NCBI GenBank assembly: GCA_963931925.1
Contig: OZ007567.1
Span: forward strand, 80,609,186 to 80,673,185
Direction of reading: 5' to 3'
Source: Onchidella celtica
Lineage: Eukaryota > Mollusca > Gastropoda > Systellommatophora > Onchidiidae
DNA length: 64,000 nt
Shown: in pieces, positions 1 through 13,535 of the stretch
How positions within the stretch are numbered: the first letter of the stretch is position 1
How the letters are laid out: the number at the start of each line of letters is the position of its first letter
Translations under genes and position numbers: made by a program
Notes under the pieces: generated by a model
What the model was told of the DNA's origin: nothing
Databases searched by the model: none
The model's input: only the letters and a program-made list of their open reading frames with translations

Positions 1-3000
1 CTAACACGCTTTTGGCGACAGCATGTGTGCCTGTAGCTGTATCCGGTTTTAGCCAATGACTATTGGTAAATACTACCTAACTCAAAGCTATTATATTACA
101 TTTCTCGCATATGTTATTGATTTTTTCAGACATCAAGCCGAAACAAACTCATTTGAATATCATACTTGCAACCTGACATTATCGCTAATTTATTATCGTA
201 CAGCAATGTGTTGCCTTCTGACATATCGGGAAGGTTTTGGCGTTCGCTCGACAAGGCTGTCACACTCGCCCCTATGTAAAAAGACAGCCGCTACACATTG
301 AAAGGTAGGGCATACAAAGACGTAATATTCTGCGCCTCAGGGGAAGGGGGATAAAAGGCACAAAAAAAAAAAAAACAGCACTTAAATTGACGCACGACAG
401 AAGATATAGCTGGGGGCAGGGAGGGCCACGCTCTACATATACACTGTGAAGAAAAATATACCGAACGTCATGTCCTTAAAATACCTCCCTTGAAGTACAC
501 AATAATTTCAACAAGGACCTTTTGTGAACCACCGATGACTAAGTCCCGTGATATTAATTACGAACCACAACGACTCCATCAGATACCAAGTCGCATTTTC
601 TTTCCCTCGTCGATGTGTCTACCTACATTACCCTATGTGTGTACACTGTCGCTGTCGTTATGCCCCCCCCCGCCCCCCCCCCCCCGTATGACATATAAAG
701 CCCTGCTGCAATTTAGATGTGTGTTCAGCAAAAGGAACACAACAAAGGTGTGGACACCTGCTAAAACTATCATATCGGGCACATACATAAACTATTATAC
801 CGAGATGCTGGTAAAAATATTAAACCTTCGGCATATCTGTGTCAACACGAAGGAACACAAGAAATGTCACTTCACAACATGGGCCCCTCCTAATGAACTC
901 AAATACATGAGAAAATTAGTTTCTACGTCTGAAAAAGCCTAAAGTTACATTGTCAGGAAATGGAACTCGATGTCCCAGTCCGTATCATTTGTACGATGAT
1001 TGATGAAACTCCTGGTGTAATATACAAACACGTCAGATATCACAACAGAATCGAAGAAAGAGACAAACCTGTGCACACAGAAATACCGACAGGTAAATAA
1101 GCCCTGACTGCAGGGACACAGGAAGCAATTTGCTGTTTACGGTCAACAACACATGGGAGAGGTGCGCTTCGTCTGCCTGCCCTCCCAAACACCTATTGCC
1201 GATCGCAATCTATCTGAATCAAGCTATCGAGAAGGGGAAGCGGGGTGGGGAAAGGGGGGAACCATGATACAAGGGGGAAAATGAAAAAAAGATGAAACGT
1301 TTCAGTGGAGGTAACTGCAGGCAGGTGGAGACGGGAGATATGACAATTTTACAGGGTTAAAGAAGGAGTCGCGTACATATGACAAACTGTCAATGGATCA
1401 ATCAATCACCTGGCCAGATCGGACTGCCAGTTATAACTTGAGGCTACTCAGTTTGCCAATACGGAAGATGATGAGCCGTTGGAGAACATTCGAAAAATCA
1501 GTAAACCTGACTGCGGGGTATGTTTATTACAGCTTTTCAATCCGCCTGAGAAAGTCTGCGCATAATGTATGAATCCTTCAGCTCCACTCTCATTCTAGCA
1601 AGTATCACCTCTGTGTTGTCTGTGTGGTCAAAAGTGATGGACGAGCGAGCCTATTACTTGTGTTTACTGATTTTCATCCAGGAAGTGTACAGAGTCCCGG
1701 CCACAATTAATGAATGCCACACTTTTAACGGTTATCATTATTTCTCTTTGTTCTCTACTTGTAAAAACCATCTTAAATCGAATCATCACATGGCATGAAT
1801 ATAACATCACTCTCTGCTGTGTTTTCTTGCGAAGACAAAAGAATGTTCCAGGAAACGTTTTTAAATAACCCAACACAAATATTGTCAACTGAGTTCCCAG
1901 TGATTGCACATTTTCAAACTCTTGCCACCAGAGGCCTGCAAATTGCCATTTGCTACTTCAGATTTCCCTTGATATTGGGTCTTTCAGTTTCAAGGACCGA
2001 CCTCCATTTTCACTTCAAGCTGACTTACAGAAAAAAGGCTAAGTATCTAGGGAGAGAAAGCTGTCTCTAATGAGAATTGTAATTTTTCATTCCCCAATGC
2101 CGTTCGTTACAGTCCTCGACTACCAGACCTTTCCGTTCTGGTCATCAAACTGTGTCATACGTGATTTGGGAGGGGGGGGGGAAGGAAGGGGGGGGGGGAG
2201 GACAGCAAATCCACTACGAACGTGTAATAATGTTTGAACAATATATAATGGTCCGTCTTTTCAATATTAATGACATCACGCAAAAAAACAAAAAAAAAGA
2301 ATGACACACTTTGGTGACAGTTTCTGTATTTCGTGTGCCATAACGTGACACGTTGATCGTCGCTCGATATGCTGGCGGAATTCAGTGCATGCACCACCCA
2401 AAACAAGGTCTCTTTCAAGGTAACTTTTACCTGGCTCTGACACTATTGGCCATATGTGTGTGGGCACAATTAAATTGCGATACGCTTGACATCCCCACGA
2501 TGACTCTTTGCCTTTAGGCTCTGAACACAACAACCACCACCGTCACTTTTTCCTTACTCCCAAGTCGTTGACTTCCTCAATAATCGCAAATCACCGCTAG
2601 GCTACACCTGAACATTCAAAGTTCCGCTCTCCGCGTTCCTGCCTTTTCACACCGCCCCACTTTTCCGTTTACATCCATTTATACCTTTCCTACCACTTCT
2701 ACCTTTTTACTCCAGTATAACACGGTGACTCTATATCAAAGGTACTTTTGATTAGGCGTTACAAACTCTGGTTCCAAAATCACTGGCCTGAAACCACGAT
2801 CAAAGTTATGTCCCTTGTCAAGTTCTCTTACTGTGCCCAAGACATTGATACTTCAAACTGGTTTCGATCTATCTAAATAAAACACAATGTCTACTCTCCT
2901 CGAATGAAGGAAGAGAAAAAACGTTCATAATTGTCACATCCAATAAGCATACATCAATATACTTTCAACTTAAGATCCCCTTTCTTCTCGGCCTTAATAC

Positions 3001-3789
3001 AAGTGCGGGGAGGGCCAAGAACGCGGCGGGAGAAGAAAAAAAGATCACATTTGCAAGTCAAACAATCACAACCGTCTGTACAGGAGAAACCCTTATGTAT
3101 TATGTAGGGGGGAGAAAAATCCGCAGAGCTTCCTTTGACGTGTCTCCTCTGATTGAAAGCATAGACTATTAAACAAGTATTAGGCATTTCCACCACACAC
3201 CCAAAAACAGCTAGCGGTGAAGATATCCGTTTAGACATGAATTCACTGCTGCTTTAGATACTGCACGGAACGCCAGAAGCCTTTTCTTTCCCTGCGTCCG
3301 TTTGGCAACTCAATGTAAAGCACAGGTCTGTAGTTCAACACACTTTGCAAAGGAAAAATCGAATGGCAGGCAAGACATTATGGTTTCCGTCCCGTCGCGA
3401 AATGACATGTGAAAAATCAGGGGGTTGGGGGGGGAGGGACACCTTGAGAAGAGGGTAGTGGGTCTGTGGCTCGAACAGAAGACGAGAAAGCGTGATCACA
3501 GCTAGATCATGAACGTTATCTTTATGGCCCAGTTTTTCCGTGGGGAAAATTCATATGAACGCCGCCTGCTCTTGCGCGACACGTACAGAACGTTTTATCT
3601 AGCCCAGTCATTCGAACCTTGCCTTTTCTTTGCCACAGGCGCAACCAACCCCTCATCCTTGCATGAAGTGCTCCTGTGTGTGTCAAGACATGTCTCAATA
3701 CTACTGTCTTTAAGCGTAATTCCCCGCCCCAACCCGCTCTCTTTCTTTCCTGGATTCCCTCTACTTGTGACGCCGTAAACATAATGCCA
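1..3789. other. No recognisable gene or element
   Basis: AT-rich DNA with homopolymers (A13 at 362-374, C-runs at 662-684, G-runs at 2167-2200 and 3420-3437). The longest frame (490-942) contains a C-run and matches no domain I know. No paired terminal repeats were found. Confidence 0.6.
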
Positions 3790-3797
3790 ATAAAGTA

Positions 3798-4277
3798 TGG
3801 AAGCGCATATCCATACAACATGTTGTACGGATATGGACAGTGCATATCCGTACAACGCACACAATTCGATGACGTAGAACACACACCGGAATACTATATT
3901 GCTGACCTTGTTAATTTGCATAGTTTTTAAAAATATGAATCGGCTTAGTAGCAAAACAATCCCACTTCTGCTCGGAGATTGCGTGATCTGCGCTAATAAT
4001 AATATTATACTTGAGTGTACGTCCATCACCAATGGCTACCCCAACCCCTTTTCGCCTGATTAGTCAATCTGACTACCGCCCATTGATACAAACTGACTAG
4101 ACCCTCACGCCCCCAGGTCCATCTGACCATTCCATGTGTTGTCACTTTAAATTCGTCGTGAACACCATACCAAGTTTTGTTTCAGCAAACCTTCACCAGT
4201 CGCGCTTTTGGTAAACATGCTGTACGGATATGCACTGTCCATATCCATACAACATGTTGTACGGATATGCACTGTCC
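3798..4277. mobile_element. Hairpin-ended non-autonomous DNA transposon, family H, copy 1
   Basis: The element is flanked by the direct repeat ATAAAGTA at 3790-3797 and 4278-4285. Its ends are inverted repeats of the type GGA(C)AGYGCATATCC followed by RTACAACATGTTGTACGG. Each end is itself self-complementary: GTTGTACGGATATG and CATATCCGTACAAC (3822-3856) are perfect 14-nt arms around a 7-nt loop. The roughly 340-bp core between the hairpins has no coding capacity. An 8-bp duplication fits hAT or P-type transposases (known), so this is probably a MITE mobilised by such an enzyme (inference). The second copy, in the same orientation, is at 13536-14003. Confidence 0.8.
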
Positions 4278-4285
4278 ATAAAGTA

Positions 4286-5792
4286 AATAAGTGTCTGGGG
4301 GAGTTACTCCACCCTTCAACCCTTCAATCTCACAGGTGGCTACGGAAGCCTCTGAGTTTCCTGAACACGGAAAGACAAATTTAACATGGGGTTGGGGCTG
4401 GATGGAAGTGTATAAAAAAAAAACTGCCTAGGAATGAGCTGGAGGAATGTCCGCAACAGGAGGAGAGAAAGAAAGGAAGAAAGAGAAGTAGAAGAAGAGG
4501 GGGGGGGGGGGGGCACTAACATCAAAGAAGTTTTGATTGTTTCTGAAGAACAAACGTGAGAGTTTCGACTGACTCACCGCGAGGGGTGTTTGGGACATAA
4601 TTATGCAGAATTATTTTTGTTTTCGATTATTTGCTACAAAGGACTTGTACTACATCAAGCCACATTCCCCATCTCCCCCCCCCCTCAAAACTGTGTTTGC
4701 ATGTATGCAGATATAAGTACAGCACTGGAACTAGTCCATGCTTGCAAAGGGGGGCGGGGGCCAATCATCAATCGCGAAGCCTCAATGCATTTTAAAAAAG
4801 TTAGGTTACGACTCTTCCAGTATTGGTACATGTCCTGACAAGTTGAAAGGGCACCACTCGTCTTGGCCATTACGCTGCTGGGAATACACTACTGACATAT
4901 TTATTTACCCAGGAGAAAATGCGCCCCCACTATCGTTTTATCCTTGCTGAAAGGGTACACTCTTAAGACCAAACACCTTTGGGTGACGTCAGATAATATA
5001 CAGAAGCAATGGCATATTTTTTTCTTTGTTATAATATTATTATTATTCTTTCGTTCACCAATCTAAATCTGCAGATTTGTTCTTTTAAGAAAATCTACGG
5101 TTTTCTGCAGTTCTAGCAGAGCACCATCGAGTCTGATATTCATGCCGGTGGGTTTGGGCCAATATGTTTCTCGCAGTGCTGAGAAGAGTTATTATAATAT
5201 AAGAGAAGGAAGCTGCAAGAACATCACTAATTTGTTCAGAAAGAAGACCAGAAGTTAATATTCTTCTCATTGAGTACACAGAGCGAACTTGTGACATTTA
5301 ATCCCCTGATGAGAATTGTATAAATATATAATAAATACTAGAAAAACGGTTTTGTTTTTTTTCATGTGGGTTCGTGATTACACAAAAGTAAACAACAACA
5401 AACAAACAAAATTCTTTTTTTGGAATCAACACTGTTGTACGTTCATTTCGACTTTCCTCGTACCTCCTGCGATCCTGTCTTTTCAAGGAGGACAAAGTAA
5501 TACGTGGATATAATTATTATATTCGATGGATTACAATTTGCCCTATAAACAAAGAGCAGTTTCCACCAGTAGAAAATGCGACAGGCAGTTGGCTGCCTTT
5601 CCAAAGCCCTCAAACCCAATCGAATCCGAGCCCAGCAGAAATACTACCCAAAACACTTCCTTCACAAGAACAGAACAAATACACTGAATTACTACGCCTA
5701 TCAACCCATTCTGACCGTAAACAGAGAGACAAAGTACTTTCATTGGTCCTCAAAGTGACATCAGTTCAGTCACCTGTTCGATACACCTTTGT
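4286..5792. other. No recognisable gene
   Basis: Contains a purine tract with G15 (4486-4514), a C-run (4674-4685) and a short (TTA)n at 5029-5046. Otherwise featureless to me. Confidence 0.6.
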
Positions 5793-5800
5793 GACTAGAG

Positions 5801-6412
5801 CAGTGTTTCTCAAGCTGGGGCACATGCCCCACCAGTGGGGGCTGGCAGTAAGTATTGGCTGTTTTTTTTAAAGTACGCACGCACCCCAAGTGTTTTGCGC
5901 TAGGGGCACGTTCGTACAGTACCAATCCCTAACCCAGTCCTTATCCTCAACCCTAAATCTTATGGAATCCTTAACACTGCTTCCCCCCCCCCCCCAACCC
6001 TTTCAACCAAAAAACTGGAGGAAAACAAAACAAAACAAAACAAACCGAAAGAATAGTTCATTAGGGCTGTAACAGTTGTTAGGAGTACTTCGGGAGGATG
6101 CCGGGTGTAGCTCTGGACTGACAGAAGGCTTTAAAATACGTATCCCGGGTGCAAAAACAAAAACAAAAAACTTGGGGAACGTAAGTACTTGCACCAACAT
6201 TCATACTTATTTTGCTAAGGTATGGGGCGCAAGGCTTTTTCATTGAAATCTCAATTTCATAGTGTACTTAACTGCACAAATTAAGTTTTTGAACACACTG
6301 TATACTAATTCTGTCCGATCATAGTGGTGCCCATTTGTTGTTGTTGTTTTTGATTATTATTTTGGGGGGAAATTGCAGTGGGGCATGGGACTGAACAGGT
6401 TGAGAAACACTG
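5801..6412. mobile_element. hAT-type MITE, family F, copy 1 (612 bp)
   Basis: It begins CAGTGTTTCTCAAG and ends TTGAGAAACACTG, perfect inverted ends of at least 13 bp. The flanks are GACTAGAG (5793-5800) and GGCTAGAG (6413-6420), an 8-bp target-site duplication with one mismatch. CA...TG ends and an 8-bp duplication are the hAT signature. The interior has C-rich and A-rich runs and no open frame of interest. It shares its ends and internal blocks (GTCCGATCATRGTGG, TTTTGGGGGGAAA) with 58126-58392. Confidence 0.88.
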
Positions 6413-6420
6413 GGCTAGAG

Positions 6421-9400
6421 CGAGGCATCGACGTCGCTTTATAAATATCTACACTGAAGATAAGATGTAGTAAGATAAGAGAACTTACACCAATGGGCAA
6501 GACACACCTGGGTCCAACATAAATAGTTTGATGACGAATCTCCTTCACACTGATATATTCAGATAACCCTCCTAAGCAACCACTGAGGATTCTAAAGGGG
6601 GTCATAAAAGCGAACGACCACTTTGAAAAACAAACCGCGTCACCAGGCCATTCGTCATTCATAAAATCATCCTGACATAAGATTAAAAGACTAAATTAAA
6701 CGCACTGACGTCCTAATGTGAAAAAATAGTGAAACAAAAAGATTTCTGTATGCGTGGGAAGTAAAGATGACAAGCCTGGACGTCAAAGAAATGGACGGAG
6801 AGGCTGTACGATTCTGCCTTGTCCACATCTTGGCCAGTCGTTCACGACACGTCCATGCCTCATTTCTAGTTAAGCGCAGCGCCCAAACTAATTAAGGTCC
6901 CTTAGCCCCCCCCCCCCCAAAGTGTTTAGTGTCAGACTGCAGTTACTGCTTAGGATAGAACATTTTAATGTGTAAAGATGTGACTTATGTGAAGGCAGTT
7001 TTGAAAATGCAAGTGGACACACGAAATACCAAGAGGCAAACAGTAAGCTACAACAGGCGTGCTTGCAACTTCAGCCGAAGAGGACTTGGCAGTATGAGAA
7101 TGTGAGAATGGTCTACTTTCTGAACCCTATCATTATCCGGGTGATGGATCTGAGAACATACTACTATGACGCTACTTTTGTTTTATCAACGTGCAGAAAG
7201 CTCTACTACCTGGTTCAAACCTCAACTTCTGAACTAATCATCGATGCTATCATTCAATAGGACTAATATCAGCGCTCTTGGATCCCTAATGAATGCCCAT
7301 GTCTTGGGAAGCACAAACCTATAATACAAAACAAATAATGACAGTCGATTTACACTATAAAAATGTTTTTAAAAACCAATTCCTACGTGATTTATTTTCA
7401 TGACAAAACGTCCCAATGCTGTACCGATCATTTCCCCAGTGTTGCTGTTTACAAAATAGATTTTTTTTTAAAGTTTACCCTCCGGTTATTGAAACACGAA
7501 ATAATGTTCTTGTCAATCGCAAATTGTTATTTCAAATCAATGGCTCCTTTTTCTCCATGCATAAGCCATTGTTTTCTGCGCGTGAACAAAACACGTCATT
7601 CTGTCAAGCTGGCGTATTATTGTTGTTTACCTTTTTTTTTTTTCTTCCTTTTGCGTTGTATGTTTTTCTTGATTTGTTACATGGAAAACACAAGACACTC
7701 TGGCATCTGTAAATCGTGTGTGGCACAGCTGCATTAGGAGCTGGAAAAAGCTGCAACTGTCTGTTTAACATTTTGCCTGGGGTAAATCAAGCCGGTTGTT
7801 TGTAGACCTTTTCCTACTGATGATGTGATATGACTCGATCAACCAAATGTCCACATAATTATGCTGCTCACTGTACACTTGCAATGACACCTACCCAACT
7901 TGACTGCATGAATGGCTTGGGCTTTTAAGTGAAGGTAAGTATTCGGTCTATCCCACATTATACTGTTTTCTACAGTTAACCCCCCACCCCCACCCCTTTT
8001 TTGTTCACAAAGGAAAAAGTTCATCACATTGAGTGATAACATAGATGATTAGTTCAGACGTTAAGGTTTGAACCAAGTCGTGTGGCTTTCCACAAAGGGG
8101 GAAAAAAAGGTCACAGGGCTAGAAATAACGAAGTTTATTAACTGAATCGATTATTAACACCTGTCACTTAGCCAGAATAATTTCAAAGAATAAAACCAGC
8201 GAGAACGCATTGATGAAAATGGGTAACGCTTGAAAACTTGTGGACAGCTGTTCTGAGAGTTGTACTTGTCCCTTGATACCGACAGCTAACAATGCTCGCG
8301 ATACTGCCATGTTATTACAAAGAAAAGAAACGAAAAACCCCTTGTTACCAATCTAGGTCAAATCCACTTTTTAACATCATTGCTATGAAATATGCTCCAT
8401 CTGTCTGCCTGGGTTCTCATTTTGTACGTCCGACAGTTTCTTTTGGTCACCACTAAGTGGAAAGTGACCAAACATTAAAGTGGATCTGACTCAACGACGA
8501 AATTTCTTTGCGACTATTGTGAAATATTGCTTTTTTGGCATATTCCGTCTTCTCTCGTAATATGGCGGCATAACAGAGATAAGTAAAAATAACTATTCGA
8601 GGTGGAAAGCAGCAATAAAGAAATAATATGAACATAAGGAATATGTACCAAAATAACAATAAAAGCAAAATCAAACCAATACAAAAACTGCCAATGAACT
8701 TAAGAACTCTAGCCAGATCTCCCCAACCTGCCACGTTTCTCTTTCCATTTGTCCACAGCTTTTCTCCTGTTTGCTCATGCCATTTTCCACCATTACCATA
8801 AGTACTATTGAGACCAGAGTTAACATGCCAGTGAAATGGATGTTTTAGGAATTCAACGATCATATTGACACATGTATGCAACACCAGTGACTCCAAATTG
8901 CGTTGGGTAAGCTTTGAGATCGTGAGACATTTCGAAAACATTTCGTTTCCTTAGAATGACAAGGTTCTAACTCCCTTCCATCACCTTTTGAGAAATTGAT
9001 GATTGAACTTTCATGTATTCATAGCTTTTAGAGATACGACTTTTTGTCTTTTTAGTAACATTTACAAATTATACACCGAATCCGCTTGATACTTTGACAC
9101 GCCATGGAGTAGGCACATGGAAGTAGTGTACAGTGTTTAACTCAGATCAGCCAAAAAGCCGAGATAGAAATCTGTCATAATGGAAGGGGGGGGGGGCATT
9201 TCCAAATCGATTCACATGGACATCATGTGTAAAAATCACCATCGCTTTTAATGTGTGTTATTCAAGTCAAAATTGACGTACACAGACTGACCACTGTTTG
9301 TAAACCCAGACCACAGCTTCCCACCTGTCACATATCTTCCCAAGTTAAATTTGAATACATGCCAATCGTAACCATAGCATCAAATAGGGCCAACACCAGG

Positions 9401-9901
9401 CTCCATCATCTGCGGCAGAAATTCGACCCCTTTATTATGTTGATTCAATGTTCCTGTGAGACATAGGAGCCCCGTGATCAAACAATAATACACGCAACAG
9501 TGCCATGATCATCCTTCTGTGGACTGCCATGCAGCCACCCCCTTGAGCACATCCCCTCCACCCTTTTAACATTACCTAGTGTGTACTTATTTCAAGCTGA
9601 CGCCATCCAGTTCGACACACCAACAGGCTCAGCGGCAGCCACGCAACGTCCGGTTACCACAGTACAACAACATTAAAATGTCGTGTGTTCTTCCTTCATA
9701 AATACGGGATCATGAGCCTTGCCCTTTGTGTTTCGTGCTCGATGGAGCGGAAAGAAAAGATGGTGAGATAAAAAAAAACCAAAAAAACGGAAAGGAAGGC
9801 ATAACCAGATCTATGCAATGTCATTTGTTTAGTCTTTGTTAGCTGCTAGTTTGGAACTCTACAAGAGAGATGGTAAATAAATAAAAGCACATTTACATAA
9901 A
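6421..9901. other. No recognisable gene; holds one family A repeat
   Basis: Frames at 7363-7737 and 8453-8941 are hydrophobic T-rich artefacts without domains. The family A repeat at 8300-8457 is the only structure seen. Confidence 0.55.
8300..8457 (+). repeat. Dispersed repeat family A, copy 1
   Basis: Contains CCAATCTAGGTCAAATCCAC, then TTTTTAACATCATT, and about 60 bp later CAGTTTCTTTTGGTCACC. The same blocks in the same order occur, reversed, at 58733-58881, with shorter matches at 16236, 23391 and 51131. No coding capacity is shared among the copies. Family unknown to me. Confidence 0.7.
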
Positions 9902-9903
9902 TA

Positions 9904-9983
9904 CAGGGTGGGCCACAGGTAGGGTTAGTTTTAGATATAAATTATAGTGTTAATTACTGTAACCCTACTTTTGGCCCACCCTG
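9904..9983. mobile_element. Very short mariner/Tc1-type MITE (80 bp)
   Basis: CAGGGTGGGCC at the left and GGCCCACCCTG at the right are perfect inverted ends. The inner AGGTAGGGTTA and TAACCCTACTTT extend the pairing to more than 20 bp per side. TA flanks both ends (9902-9903 and 9984-9985), the target duplication of Tc1/mariner elements. The loop is about 30 bp and AT-rich. Nothing is coded. Confidence 0.85.
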
Positions 9984-9985
9984 TA

Positions 9986-12452
9986 TAATAGTTGAATAGT
10001 CGACTTCATCAAAACCGCAAGGGTAATATCGGGTACGAGTTGCACAACTTAAGCCCAGAACTCTGAGACAAACACAAACTTAATGTGATTTTTACCTGAC
10101 ACACCCCATAGTATGCAATGGACGAATAAAATCGTTGGTACATGTCGGCATTATTCTCCAAGAAGTCAATTTTTGAAGTTGAACCCTACCTGTTCCTATT
10201 GGTGTTGCCCTCACTAAACAAAACAAAACAAAACAAAAAGTAAAAAAAATAATAAAAATTTGTTCGGAATTTCCCCCAGTCGGGTCACAGGCGATTGGCA
10301 GCGGTTTTCCATGCTAGAAGTAAATTGTCAAAAGTGCAGGGGAAAGTTGGCTCCTTTCATAGTTTCTATAGATGCCTATCAAGATGCCGAGGGAAGAATA
10401 TTTTTGTAAGCCCCGGGTATACGCCGGGCTATTCTGCTTGAAATTTACATTTATCACCATTTTCGAGGTGAACAAAGACCACAGACACCATATGGAGGAA
10501 AAGATGGGCGGACAAGTACATATTGTGGTAAAGAAAAGTGGGATATGAGTAACATTAACACTCTCTGAAGGACAAAGAAAGTAGGAGAAAAGGTGCCATA
10601 CAACGAGAGTCCTGGATGGCGGACCTGGATATTATTCAATGCATTGTTCCAACTCAAGTGCTGCTTACAAGCATTTCTCTTGAGTAAATTATACCCCACT
10701 GTGTCTTTGTTGTTGACGAACGCCAAAAGGGCACCACGCCATAAAATGTCCTCCCCAGTGCAAAGTACGACACACACACTTCCAAATGGTGTCCAACACT
10801 GAGCCCATCATTAATTCAGCGGCAAATCGACATAATTACGATGATTACAAGCCAGGGTGATTAGTTCGAAAGAGTGAGCACCAGGCACGGGCTGGGGACA
10901 ATGAGCTTACCGAGTCCTGGCCCATTCCTAATATTGGCCCAGGGAGACTCATTCCCAGCAACATTTCGTTACACAAATTAAGGCACGCACCATACACTGC
11001 ATTCATTTATCTTCCAAAAAAGGAACAAAAAACAAAGTTGCGAAAATGAAAAGAGGGGAATACGTCACAATGTTGCTGAAACTGCATGGACTGTATTTCA
11101 GTTGTTCCCTGAAAAAAATCGATGCTGTTTGCGAGAGGGAGGGGAGGAGAAGGGTGAAAATCCCAGGATAGTGATACAGCGAACTAAAACAGTGAAGAAT
11201 GAAAGGTAATAAAAATGATGGTGAAAATGATGACAGTGAGAGAAAGGACGACCCTATTCGTTGACAGAGAAATGTGACACTCGGTATTTCATGCAGACGA
11301 AAAACAGTAATCAACAGGCGATAACCGAACTCAATGGTGAAAAACACTTTTATTCCTTTTCCACTCCCTCTCCGTATTATGGACAAGATTTCGCAGCCTG
11401 CAGTGTGAAATATAGGCCAATACTGTAACGTGATATGTTATTAATTCTTATACACCCAACTGCATGTTGTGTAGAGCGCTCAGACTGAAGACTTAAGTAC
11501 GGCCTGTTTGTATAAACCGCAAGTGTGCGGGCAATTCACCACTCCTTTCCAGTTTAGTGCGAACAATTCACAGCTGAACGCTAACTACTCTTTGCTATCA
11601 GATGTGTAATAACGTGTTCGGGAAACCCAAAACCCGTTTTCCTACAAATCTCTAGTGCAACATGAAAACCAAAAAAAAAAAAAAACGGCCATAACTTGAT
11701 CAAGAGAAAACAATACAACTTGTGCTAGAAAATCCGTCAATATCCCTTTCAGACTCACTGACAGTGCCATCGATCGTTAATTATATAACTCGTTCACCCC
11801 CGTTTGTGCAAACTGGCGATGCCCACTTAACACCCGCAAGTTCACAACGGGAAACTAACAGTTAACGAAGCTCTTCGGCAGAACTGCTGGCAAACACGTT
11901 ATGTACAAAACTATGAATGAATATACATCGCGTGAATGCGTTTTACAGTATACTTTTAAACGGAATTTGAAAAGTTCCAACCTAGCTTCAAATGGATCCA
12001 GTGCTATGACAATGAGTTGAACAATTCTTTTTCTTTGACCCATTTTTAGTAATAGAAGTCTGGCTGTTTCTCTGTTCAATTCTCAGTTGAAACAAACAAG
12101 AAAAAAGGATGAGTTTCTAGTCCTGAATTTTTTTTTACTAGCCTTCAGATGACAGTCCCAATGAGGCAGTATATTACTGTCGTTTGTGTTACTGTTATGA
12201 CAACCGCACCAAGATTCGCATATTTATAGCTTTTTTTTAAACTCGAAATACAACGGCTACAAACACATTAATACACAATAAATTCTTGCAAATCAAATGA
12301 AATGGAAACATTGGTTTTTATTTGTCAACCAGTCACCCATGAACATCAGTCTGAGCTTCTACAGTTCCGGCGCATAATCATAGCACTGTGGTCTTGGGAA
12401 CTTTTAGGCTGGAGCTCACATTTAAAGGTATACTGTAAAAAGCGTTTATGGT

Positions 12453-12519
<67 letters not shown>

Positions 12520-13535
12520 GACGTTTGTTGGAATACACTATGAGAATACAATTGAACAAACATAAGACTCATGTTTATACTGTCTTGTTTACCCAATGAC
12601 ACCGGACTCCATAATTTATACTTCCCAGATCTTTGTAAAGTACCCTTTCCGAATTTACAAACCAATTATTTATGAAAGGAACACTTCAGCAGAAATGCTA
12701 CAACGAACACTCTTTGTCAAGTAAATTTCTCAAAACACTGAAAAGTACAAAGGATAGAAAGCTGCAAATAGAATTTCTAATGTTCTTTTTTCTCCATCCC
12801 ATCCCAGCAATAACAACCTTTCTTCAGTTTACTCTCGGACTCTTTCTGAACTGCATTCTTTGCAAGCAAAGTTCTACTTAATAACTAATAAGACAAACTG
12901 TCAACGCGATCAAATAAATTCCCAGAAGGCCATAAGAATAGAAAGAGGTCGGCGAATACAGCGCCCGGGACGTTATTCAAAGAGAACGTGTTTTATGCCA
13001 CTTCAATGGAGTGCGGATGAACACAAATACAAGGTTCATAAACATCTCTTTTACGCAGCGGACTGCACATTGTAACACAAAATATACGACTTCGACATCT
13101 CGGTGGTCTTCACTGTTAACCAATCGCCTTAACAAACCAAAATCACATCTCTCTCCACCCGAAAACTCACTAACATACTAACATGCGTACAAACTTGTGA
13201 CAGCCAGCCCTTAGCCTTTTGCTGGTGAGAAACAACACATCACTTGGGGTGACTATTAGTGAATTACAACTTTCTAAAATTATCTTCCTGTCACGACTAA
13301 GCTTTGTTAATCTCTTGGGCTTCCAACTGTTTCGGTGTCTCGCTCCATAACGGGAGAAAGTGCTCGTTTTCGTATGTTTCACAACTGTTGTTTGACACTT
13401 TCAGGAGGACGAGTATCAGTACACCAAAGATGGATGGGTCCTTCTTTGTACATCAGGGAAAAAAGAAATACAGTTAATGTCAGAACATCACAAATTAAAT
13501 TTGTCGCCTTGCCTTGCTTTGGCAACCCCCTCTCA
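9986..13535. other. No recognisable gene; (CT)n inside
   Basis: Contains (AAAAC)n at 10216-10237 and the (CT)28 tract. Nothing else that I can support. Confidence 0.6.
12453..12518. repeat. (C)11 followed by (CT)28
   Basis: Uninterrupted CT dinucleotides from 12463 to 12518 after a run of C. Confidence 0.97.

Noticed and set aside
8453..8941. 162-codon frame on the minus strand
   Set aside because: Hydrophobic stretch from an A-rich plus strand; it overlaps a dispersed repeat and matches no family.
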